Below are positions 7,629-14,372 of a stretch of DNA of 64,000 nucleotides, piece after piece. Position 1 is the stretch's first letter; the number at the start of each line of letters is the position of its first letter. The notes under the pieces were generated by a model. That model was not told where the DNA came from, made no database searches, and saw only the letters and a program-made list of their open reading frames with translations. The stretch lies in NCBI RefSeq assembly GCF_000013385.1, contig NC_007760.1:2047001-2111000 (forward strand). Direction: 5' to 3'. The position numbers and the translations under genes are program-made. The DNA comes from Anaeromyxobacter dehalogenans 2CP-C. Its GTDB lineage: Bacteria > Myxococcota > Myxococcia > Myxococcales > Anaeromyxobacteraceae.

Positions 7629-9519
7629 CCAGACCTTCGCCGAGATCGAGCTCCGTGGTGACCTCGCCCTGGACGAGCGCTACGCCGACGCCGTCCGGGC
7701 CGCCGGCATCAAGGACGGCGGGCCGGTCCTGCAGCTCCGCGACGTGCTCGCGCAGCTCGAGCGCGCGAGCCGCGACCGCGCCGTCGGCGCCGTCCTCCTG
7801 GTCGTGGACTCGCTCGGCGGGAGCTCCTGGGCCGGCCTCGCGCTCTGCGAGGCGCTCCGGTGCCTCTCCGAGGACGGCGTGCGGGTCGTCGCGCACGTGG
7901 CCGGCACCGCAGGGAGCGCGGCCGCGGTCGCGATCCTCGGCGCCGACGTGGTCACAGCGGCGCCCGGCGCAGTCATCCACCCGCACGGCCTCTGCATCCC
8001 CGCGGCTGCGGTGCAGCCGGGCGGCACGCGGGCAGCGCTCGAGGTCCTCGAGGCGGACGCCTGGCTCAACGCCGGCCTCCTCTCGACGCGCACGCTCGGG
8101 CGCCCGGAGGACATCGCGTGCTGGCTCGACCACCCGGGTGAGGAGCTCGCCGCCGCACGCGCGGTCGCGGTCGGGTACGCCGACGAGGTCCGCGACCTGG
8201 AAGCTGCCCGCGAGCTCGCGCGGCGCCTCATGGCCGCGCCCGCCCAGACGGAGCGCGCGCGGAAGCTCGAGCAGCTCCAGGTCGGCGAGGAGCTCGAGGA
8301 CGCCGAGGCGGCCGCCCGCGACATCGGCGCGGCGATCCTCTCGGCGCTCTCGTGCGGCATCCTCCCCGAGCTCGTGGCGCGAGACGTGCTCTGCCGGTGG
8401 GGGCGCGCTTCCCGCGCCGACGCGATCAGCGCGTACGCGCGCGCCACGCGTCACCTGCGGCTCGGCGCGTCGGTGGTCCTGCTCTATGCGAAGCTCCCGA
8501 CCGCCATCAAGCAGGCCCTCGGCATCTTCACCACCGCGAAGGAAGTGAAGCGGCGCCACATCGTGAGCGGGCTGCGCATCTTCCTGCGCCAGGGCTGGCA
8601 GGAGATCGCCAAAGAGAGCGGCGAGTTTCGCCACTTCGACCAGCAGATCGACCGGGACGTCCGCGAGCTCTTCCGTTCGATGCAGGGGTTCGCGCCGACC
8701 ATCGATGTGGGCGACGGCACCTCCGGCCCTGCGCTGGCCGCGCTCGAGAACGCCGCAGGCGCCGCCCTCACGGCGGCCGCCTCGCTGCGTCAGCAGACCA
8801 TCCGTTTCGCGGCCGCGCCGATGATGCTCATCCAGAAGACCGTCAACGCCGTGACCTGGTATGGCGCCCGTGAGCAGGCCCTCGAGGAAGGCCACGCGAA
8901 CCCGATCGCCTACGCCGACTCCATCGTGTCGATGACGCAGACCGGCGGCGGCGCGAAGGATCTCGCCAGGGTGCAGCGGGGGCACGAGACCTGGAAGCTC
9001 TTCACCGTGATGTTCAGCTACCGGAGCGTGCTCTACAACCTCCTCACCGAGCGCACGGGGAAGACCGGCTCGGCGAGGACGATGGAGATCGGCGCCCGCT
9101 TCTGGTGGCTCGTCTTCCTGCCCGTGGTCTTCGAGGAGCTGCTCATGGGCGGCATCAAGGACGACGAGGACGAGGAGGACGTTGCTCGGCGCGTCGCGCT
9201 CGAGATGGCCCTGCTCCCCGCCTCCACGATCCCGGGCATCGGCGACCTCGCGGAGACGACGGCGAGCGGTCGCCAAGGCCGGTATGCCCCGTGGCTCGAC
9301 ACGCTCTTCCGCAATGCCCAGGTGGTGCACGAGCTCGTGGTGGACGGCGACCTCGAGACGAACGACGTCAAGGCCGTTTCCGACCTGGTCGGCATGACGA
9401 TGCACCTGCCCACCGCGGCGCTCTGGAACCTCGGCGACTTCACGGATCGCCTGCTCGCGGGCGAGCTCGAGGAGCCGGTCCAGGACCTGTTCTTCCGCAG
9501 CCCCGGCCGGTGGGAGTGA
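7621..9519 (+). CDS. ClpP-fold serine protease fused to phage-type C-terminal region
   Basis: A 632-residue protein. Residues 1-200 have the ClpP/crotonase-type protease fold: LLVVDSLGGSSWAGLALCEA matches the ClpP turn, GTAGSAAAVAIL holds the probable catalytic Ser, and IHPHG the probable His. The remaining 430 residues are helical and include a conserved-looking block (YGAREQALEEGHANPIAYAD, then FTVMFSYRSVLYNLLTE) and a hydrophobic stretch FWWLVFLPVVFEELLMGG. That half resembles C-terminal regions of large phage polyvalent or ejected virion proteins. I infer a head-maturation protease or processed virion protein. The fusion is unusual, and no capsid gene is adjacent. Confidence 0.65.
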   Translation: MPDQTFAEIELRGDLALDERYADAVRAAGIKDGGPVLQLRDVLAQLERASRDRAVGAVLLVVDSLGGSSWAGLALCEALRCLSEDGVRVVAHVAGTAGSAAAVAILGADVVTAAPGAVIHPHGLCIPAAAVQPGGTRAALEVLEADAWLNAGLLSTRTLGRPEDIACWLDHPGEELAAARAVAVGYADEVRDLEAARELARRLMAAPAQTERARKLEQLQVGEELEDAEAAARDIGAAILSALSCGILPELVARDVLCRWGRASRADAISAYARATRHLRLGASVVLLYAKLPTAIKQALGIFTTAKEVKRRHIVSGLRIFLRQGWQEIAKESGEFRHFDQQIDRDVRELFRSMQGFAPTIDVGDGTSGPALAALENAAGAALTAAASLRQQTIRFAAAPMMLIQKTVNAVTWYGAREQALEEGHANPIAYADSIVSMTQTGGGAKDLARVQRGHETWKLFTVMFSYRSVLYNLLTERTGKTGSARTMEIGARFWWLVFLPVVFEELLMGGIKDDEDEEDVARRVALEMALLPASTIPGIGDLAETTASGRQGRYAPWLDTLFRNAQVVHELVVDGDLETNDVKAVSDLVGMTMHLPTAALWNLGDFTDRLLAGELEEPVQDLFFRSPGRWE

Positions 9520-9646
9520 TGTCAGCGGGAACCGGGCTACCCGGGCGCCGGCTCTTCGCCTGCCTGGCGCCGACCTAACCCGCGCCGCCGCCCCGTGGGC
9601 ATAGTCCGGAGGGCGGCACCTCTACTGCTTCGATGGGTGAGCTTGC

Positions 9647-9672
9647 GCGTTAGCCTATTAACGTGCTAACGC
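9647..9672. promoter_or_regulatory. Inverted repeat, candidate operator
   Basis: GCGTTAGC (9647-9654) and GCTAACGC (9665-9672) form a perfect 8-bp inverted repeat with a 10-base spacer, in the 219-base gap before the gene at 9739. The same octamer GCTAACGC occurs at 1044-1051 at the start of the XRE-type regulator. Spacing and symmetry suit a dimeric repressor. Binding is inferred. Confidence 0.4.
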
Positions 9673-9738
9673 TCGGACTGAAGGTTGGACACCAACAGCG
9701 GGCACTCCCGCCCGCCTGCCAACCCAAGGAAGGCTGCC

Positions 9739-10452
9739 ATGACGACGATGATCTCGACTGCCGATGCGCTCGCCGAGGTGCGGCGCTGGTACGACGCCCA
9801 GGTGGACGCGGTCGCGCGCGCGTGGGAGCCGCGCTTCCGGCACCGCCAGTACCGGCCCGACACCGAGGAGGACGACTGGGAGACCCTGTCGCCGCCGCGC
9901 CTCGAGCTCGAGGACGCGCTCGCGCGCCTGCCCATGTTCCAGGACGACGCGGTGGGCTGCCTCGTCCTCGCGGTGAGCCCGCAGAACTACGAGGACGCGC
10001 AGCCGATCACCGGCCAGGCGTCGACCGTGATGGCGCTGGACGTGCTCGCGCGAGCCGAGGCACTCGGCTACTTCCGCGAGCCCTGCTCCGAGGGGCTGCG
10101 GTTCCCGGACCTCCCCGCGGCGGGGCTCCTCTCCGACGACTTCCGTAAGGCGGAGGAGGAGGCTGAGACCGCGCAGAACTGCGCGTACCTGGTCAACAGG
10201 TTCCCGGATTCCTACTCGGCCGAGAAGCGCGCCGACTGCGCGGCGCGGCTCGAGGCGGCCCAGAAGCGGCTGGCGGCGGTCCGCGCCGGCGAGATCCCGG
10301 CGTTCACCGAGGCGCAGAAGCGGGCGCAGCACGTGGAGCGTCGGCGGGCGATCGTCGCCGCGTACCGCGCGCGCCTCGAGGCGGCCGGCGTGGACGCGAC
10401 GTGGGTCGAAGTCGAGCGCGCGGGCGCCTCGGACGCTCGCGAGGCGGCGTAG
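9739..10452 (+). CDS. Hypothetical protein next to the integrase
   Basis: A 237-residue acidic protein, ATG at 9739 preceded by AAGGAAGG. It is mostly helical. It begins TTMISTADALAEVRRWYDAQ, has a Cys in DDAVGCLVLAVSPQNYEDAQ, and ends in Arg/Ala-rich helices (RRRAIVAAYRARLEAAGV). It has its own 219-base upstream gap with an inverted repeat, so it may start a separate transcript with the integrase. No family recognised. Genes in this position often affect excision or host range. Confidence 0.55.
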   Translation: MTTMISTADALAEVRRWYDAQVDAVARAWEPRFRHRQYRPDTEEDDWETLSPPRLELEDALARLPMFQDDAVGCLVLAVSPQNYEDAQPITGQASTVMALDVLARAEALGYFREPCSEGLRFPDLPAAGLLSDDFRKAEEEAETAQNCAYLVNRFPDSYSAEKRADCAARLEAAQKRLAAVRAGEIPAFTEAQKRAQHVERRRAIVAAYRARLEAAGVDATWVEVERAGASDAREAA

Positions 10453-10512
10453 CGGCACCCGGCGGGCCGCTGCCACCCGCAGCGGCCCGCTCCGACCTGG
10501 GACGAGGAACAC

Positions 10513-11847
10513 ATGGCCACCACGAAAGCGCCTCGCGTCTACATCCGCCCGAAGAACGGCCGCGGCGCCGCGTCCGGCCCGCTGCAGGCGGTGATCGTCT
10601 TCCCGGACGGCCGGAAGGAGCGCAAGGCGACCGGGTACAGCGTCGGCCAGGAGGCGGACGCGGAGACCTTCCGCGCGCTCCTCCAGGCCAAGCTCGCCGG
10701 CGACGCGCCGGCGGGCGTGGCCGGTGGGCTGACGGTGCGCGCCTGGGGCGAGCGGTGGGCGGCGGCGCGGATCGCCCGGGGCGTCGTGTCGGCCGACAAC
10801 GAGCGCGCCATGCTCCGCTACCACCTGTTCCCCCAGCTCGGCGACGTGCCTCTCACCCAGCTCACGAAGGCGCGGATGCTCGACTGGGTCCGCACCCTCC
10901 CCTCCCGCCCGCGGTCCGACTCCCCCGAGCCGCTCGCGCCGCGGACGGTCCACCACATCGCCGGCACCGTGAAGCGGCTCCTGGCAGAGGCCGTGGACCG
11001 CGAGCTCCTGGCCGTGAACCCCTGCGCCTGGCGGCCGAAGCGGGACCTCCCGGCGAAGCGCGACAAGGTGGCCGGGAAGCGGAACCACTCCGGGTTCGCG
11101 GGCTGGGAGGTCTGGCAGCTCCTCCACGACGAGCGCGTTCCACTCGACCGCCGGGTGATGTACGCGATCGACTTCCTCACCGGCATGCGCCCGGGCGAGG
11201 TGGCCGCGCGCCGATGGCGCGACCTCGACACCACTGCGACGCCCCTGTGGCGCCTCGACGTGGCGTCGGCCTTCAACAGCCGGCACTACGTCGAGAAGAC
11301 GACGAAGACGAACGTCGAGAAGATCATCCCGATTCACCCGCTGCTCGCCGAGCTGCTGCGGGAGTGGTTTAACACCGGCTGGCAGGCGTTCATGGGCCGG
11401 AAGCCGACGCCCGACGACCTGGTGGTGCCGCGCGAGCAGGGCGGCCAGCGGACGAACACGCACAGCAACAAGCGGTTCCAGGGCGACCTCGAGCGGCTCG
11501 GGCTCCGCGGCGGCCGCACGCACTACGAGACGCGGGCCACGTTCCGCTCGCTGGCCATCGCCGGCGGTGCGCCGCGCGGCGAGCTCGACCTCATCACGCA
11601 CCCGTCGCCGCGCGAGGCGGCGGACCTGTACACGCGCCTCGAGGTGGTCTGGCCGGCGATGTGCCGCGCGGTGCTGGCGGTGACCGTGGAGCCGCCGGCG
11701 GAGGGCGACGCTGCTCCCGCCGGGGAGGTCACTCCGCAGGTCACCCCGCGGGATCCGGAAAAGGAAAAGGCCCGTCGCCTCAGTGGCTTCGGGCCTCTTC
11801 CTTCTGTGGGCGCTGCAGGGTTCGAACCTGCGACCCCTGCCGTGTGA
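10513..11847 (+). CDS. int: Tyrosine recombinase / integrase
   Basis: A 444-residue integrase. Residues about 70-160 are the SAM-like core-binding domain. The catalytic domain follows, with Arg I in LTGMRPGEVAARRW, the box II region HYETRATFRSLA, then THPSPREAADLYTRL carrying the His and the nucleophilic Tyr. It integrates the element into the adjacent tRNA-Val gene. The reading frame ends inside the tRNA (11807-11847): the final GAAGFEPATPAV is tRNA sequence read on the opposite strand, so integration itself helps form the 3' end of this gene. The box II spacing is slightly atypical but all catalytic residue types are present. Confidence 0.85.
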   Translation: MATTKAPRVYIRPKNGRGAASGPLQAVIVFPDGRKERKATGYSVGQEADAETFRALLQAKLAGDAPAGVAGGLTVRAWGERWAAARIARGVVSADNERAMLRYHLFPQLGDVPLTQLTKARMLDWVRTLPSRPRSDSPEPLAPRTVHHIAGTVKRLLAEAVDRELLAVNPCAWRPKRDLPAKRDKVAGKRNHSGFAGWEVWQLLHDERVPLDRRVMYAIDFLTGMRPGEVAARRWRDLDTTATPLWRLDVASAFNSRHYVEKTTKTNVEKIIPIHPLLAELLREWFNTGWQAFMGRKPTPDDLVVPREQGGQRTNTHSNKRFQGDLERLGLRGGRTHYETRATFRSLAIAGGAPRGELDLITHPSPREAADLYTRLEVVWPAMCRAVLAVTVEPPAEGDAAPAGEVTPQVTPRDPEKEKARRLSGFGPLPSVGAAGFEPATPAV

Positions 11848-11878
11848 AGGCAGTGCTCTACCGCTGAGCCAAGCGCCC
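11807..11878 (-). tRNA. tRNA-Val(CAC)
   Basis: On the minus strand a cloverleaf runs from 11878 to 11807: acceptor GGGCGCT pairs with AGCGCCC, anticodon stem CTGCC/GGCAG encloses loop TTCACAC (anticodon CAC, valine), T-loop GTTCGAA is standard, and the discriminator is A. CCA is not encoded. Its 3' half is the attachment site of the element on its left. Confidence 0.93.
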
Positions 11879-11897
11879 TGGTGCTGCGAGGCGGCGA

Positions 11898-11926
11898 AGT
11901 ATGCCGTCGGTCCCCGGGTGTGTCAA
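11898..11926 (-). promoter_or_regulatory. Sigma70-type promoter of tRNA-Val
   Basis: Reading on the minus strand, TTGACA (11926-11921) and CATACT (11903-11898) are separated by 17 bases, a near-consensus promoter. The tRNA 5' end at 11878 is about 20 bases downstream of the -10 box, allowing a short leader. Confidence 0.75.
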
Positions 11927-11931
11927 CGGGT

Positions 11932-12267
11932 TCAGCGCGAGCCGTCGCCGGGGGGATCGGGCGGCTCGCCGCCGCCGCCGCGGCGGGTCTCCTCGAGCTT
12001 CTCGGAGAGCTCGCGGGCCTTGCGCTTGATGCGGGCGAGCTGCTTCGCGAGGTCCTGGTAGTCCTGACGGCCGGGGATGCCCGCGGCGGCCATCACCCGC
12101 TCCTGGAGCGCCTCGACCTGCTTCCGGCCGCGCTGGGCGAGGCCCACCGCGCGCGCCACCGCCTCCTGGCCACGCGGGTCCTTGATGACGGTCTCGGCCG
12201 CCCGCGCCACCAGCTTCGTCCCGGCGTCGAGGAGCGAGCCGGCGATGCCCTTCCCTTCGCGTCCCAT
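11932..12267 (-). CDS. Small phasin-like helical protein, unknown
   Basis: A 111-residue protein (ATG at 12267). It is largely helical and charged: a possible amphipathic N-terminus (IAGSLLDAGTKLVARAAETV), then LAQRGRKQVEALQERVMAAA, then a Lys/Arg/Glu-rich coiled coil, ending in a Gly/Pro-rich tail. The pattern resembles phasins and other surface-coating helical proteins, but similarity is only in general form. It is the last gene of a minus-strand set with an SCP2-like protein (8-base gap) and an Hsp70, suggesting a shared role in lipid or protein quality control. Confidence 0.6.
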   Translation of the reverse strand: MGREGKGIAGSLLDAGTKLVARAAETVIKDPRGQEAVARAVGLAQRGRKQVEALQERVMAAAGIPGRQDYQDLAKQLARIKRKARELSEKLEETRRGGGGEPPDPPGDGSR

Positions 12268-12275
12268 GCGCCCTC

Positions 12276-12686
12276 CTACGGAAGCTCCGTCTGCACCGCC
12301 GCCAGCGCCGCGTCCACCACCCCGCGGTGCTGGGCGCGGCGGATGAGGGCCTCGAGGTCCCCCTCGACCGTCACCCGGCCCGACAGCGCCGCCTGCACCG
12401 CGTCCGCGCCGCGGAGGATCGCCTTCACCGTCCCGTACGGCGCACGGATCACGTAATCCGGCTCGAGCTCGAGGATCTCGTCCTCGTCGGCGAGCAGTCG
12501 CCAGCGCGCGATGCGCCCGCCGCGCTGCTCCGCCCAGGCGGCCACGGTGCGGGGCCACGCGGGCGGGTCGGCCTCCACCACCAGCGCCGCGGTCGTGCCC
12601 AGGCCGCGGAGCGCGGGCGCGAGGCCGGGCTGCGCGTTGAGCGCCGCCACGAGCGCGTCGATCCACTCGCGCGAGCCGAACCGCAT
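12276..12686 (-). CDS. SCP2-like sterol/lipid-binding protein
   Basis: A 136-residue protein. The central part ILELEPDYVIRAPYGTVKAI and LSGRVTVEGDLEALIRRAQH follows the SCP2 pattern: beta strands, then a helix that ends a hydrophobic lipid pocket. It usually binds acyl chains or acts as an accessory domain. Start ATG at 12686 lies two bases after the Hsp70 stop (12689), so the genes are co-transcribed. The N-terminal 60 residues are helical and include the segment EWIDALVAALNAQPG. The SCP2 call rests on pattern recognition only. Confidence 0.6.
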   Translation of the reverse strand: MRFGSREWIDALVAALNAQPGLAPALRGLGTTAALVVEADPPAWPRTVAAWAEQRGGRIARWRLLADEDEILELEPDYVIRAPYGTVKAILRGADAVQAALSGRVTVEGDLEALIRRAQHRGVVDAALAAVQTELP

Positions 12687-12688
12687 CC

Positions 12689-14311
12689 CTAGCCCCGCTT
12701 CAGCCAGCCGAACAGCCCGCCGCGCCGCTCCTCGCCCGCCGCCGCGGCCGCGGCCTGCTCGCCCGCCGCCTGGCGCCGCCGCGCCTCCTCGGCCAGGGCC
12801 CGCTTCATGGCCTCGGGGGTGTCGCGCGTGGCGAGGCCGATCTCGGTCATGCCCTTCACCGGGTCGTCGAAGCTCACCTTCAGCAGGCACTCCTCGTCGA
12901 GCTTGAAGTCGATGCGCCGGCCGGTGGCGGCGGCGGGGAGGCGGATGGAGCCCAGGAACTCGTGGTCCACCAGGAAGTCGGAGTCGCCCTGGTAGATGTC
13001 GATCTCGATGGGCTGCCCGGGCTCGCGCGGCGGCGGCAGGCGGAAGCTCTTGCTCGCCGGGATGGGCGTGTTCTTCTCGAGCACCTTGCGGAAGTGGCCC
13101 GTGGGGGTGGCGATGCCGATGGGCATCGAGAGCACGTCCACCAGCGTCACCGAGTCGATCTGGTCGATCGAGTCGCCGAGCAGCGCGGCGCCGAGCGCCA
13201 CGCACTCGTCGGGGTGGACGCCCTTGCGCGGCGGCTTGCCGAAGTGCTCCTGGATCTTCTGCTGCACGAGCGGCATGCGGCTCTGGCCGCCCACCAGGAT
13301 GATCTCGTCGATGTCCTGCGGGCGCAGGCCCTTCTCCTCCATGACCTGGTCGCAGATCTCGAAGGTGCGCTCGACGAGGTCGAGCGTCAGCTCGTTGAGC
13401 TGGTGGCGCGAGAGCGGCATGCGCACGTCGAGCGGCCGCCCCTTGCGCTCCTCGATGAACGGCAGGTCGATGACGACGTTCGGGATGAGCGAGAGATCGA
13501 TCTTGGCGGACTCCGCGCCCTTCTTCACCCGCTGCATGGCGATGGGCGACTGCGCCAGGTCGATCTTGTGCTGGCGCCAGAAGTCCTCGAGCACGTAGTC
13601 GATGATCCGGTTGTCGAAGTCCACGCCGCCCAGGAACGTGTCGCCGCCGGTGGCCAGCACCTCGAACACGTTGCCGGAGAGCTGGAGCACCGAGACGTCG
13701 AACGTGCCGCCGCCCAGGTCGTAGACCAGCACCTTCTGGTCGAGCCCGCGCGAGAAGCCGTAGGCGAGCGCGGCCGCGGTGGGCTCGTTGACGATGCGCT
13801 TCACCTCGAACCCGGCGATGCGCCCCGCCTCGCGGACCGCCTGGCGCTGCGCGTCGGAGTAGTAGGCCGGCACCGAGATGATCGCCCCGGCCAGCTCCTT
13901 CTGCAGGAACGCCTCGGCGATGGTGCGGATGTGCGCGAGCACGAGCGCGCTGATCTGCGGGAGCGTGTGGACCTGCCCGCCGAGCAGCACGGCCGCCTCG
14001 CCGCTCGGTCCCTCCACGATGTCGTACGAGTAGTAGTTGCGCAGCTCCTGCACGACCTTGGAGTTCCACTTGCGGCCGATGAGCCGCTTCGCGCCGTAGA
14101 TGGTGTTCTTGGGGTTGGTGACGAGCTGGTCCTTCGCCACCCCGCCCACCAGCACGTCGCCCTTGTCGCTCAGCGCCACCACGGTCGGCAGGATCAGGTT
14201 GCCGCGGTCGGTCGGGACGACCTTGGGGATGCGGTTCCGCACGTACGCGACGCACGCGTTGGTCGTGCCGAGGTCGATGCCGATGATGGGCTTTTCCCGC
14301 GCGCCTGCCAT
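12689..14311 (-). CDS. Hsp70 (DnaK-family) chaperone with shortened lid
   Basis: A 540-residue Hsp70. The ATPase domain shows [14 protein letters not shown] (residues 10-23), [14 protein letters not shown] and [13 protein letters not shown], and the substrate-binding beta domain holds [20 protein letters not shown]. DnaK is normally about 640 residues. Here the helical lid is replaced by a short Ala-rich stretch ending GLFGWLKRG. The family binds unfolded peptides in an ATP cycle with J-protein and exchange factors. No dnaJ or grpE is adjacent, so this is probably a specialised paralogue rather than the housekeeping DnaK. It heads an operon with SCP2-like and phasin-like genes. Confidence 0.9.
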   Translation of the reverse strand: MAGAREKPIIGIDLGTTNACVAYVRNRIPKVVPTDRGNLILPTVVALSDKGDVLVGGVAKDQLVTNPKNTIYGAKRLIGRKWNSKVVQELRNYYSYDIVEGPSGEAAVLLGGQVHTLPQISALVLAHIRTIAEAFLQKELAGAIISVPAYYSDAQRQAVREAGRIAGFEVKRIVNEPTAAALAYGFSRGLDQKVLVYDLGGGTFDVSVLQLSGNVFEVLATGGDTFLGGVDFDNRIIDYVLEDFWRQHKIDLAQSPIAMQRVKKGAESAKIDLSLIPNVVIDLPFIEERKGRPLDVRMPLSRHQLNELTLDLVERTFEICDQVMEEKGLRPQDIDEIILVGGQSRMPLVQQKIQEHFGKPPRKGVHPDECVALGAALLGDSIDQIDSVTLVDVLSMPIGIATPTGHFRKVLEKNTPIPASKSFRLPPPREPGQPIEIDIYQGDSDFLVDHEFLGSIRLPAAATGRRIDFKLDEECLLKVSFDDPVKGMTEIGLATRDTPEAMKRALAEEARRRQAAGEQAAAAAAGEERRGGLFGWLKRG

Positions 14312-14372
14312 GGCCCGAAACCTAGCACAGGAAGCGGCGGCGCCCGAACCCGTGGCGCGGGAGGCCGTGCGG

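Larger units (their letters stand above)
1..11847. mobile_element. Integrated element in tRNA-Val, satellite-like, left end outside window
   Basis: Sixteen tightly packed plus-strand genes end at a tyrosine integrase that abuts the 3' end of a minus-strand tRNA-Val gene, the usual site of integrative elements. Recognisable functions are replication (primase-helicase), several small DNA-binding proteins, a terminase small subunit and a ClpP-fold/phage-type fusion. I see no large terminase, portal, major capsid or tail gene in this part. Size and content resemble phage-inducible islands (integrase, regulators, primase, origin, TerS). No second copy of the tRNA 3' end is visible, so the far attachment site must lie left of position 1, and missing structural genes could in principle be there. 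Confidence 0.75.
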
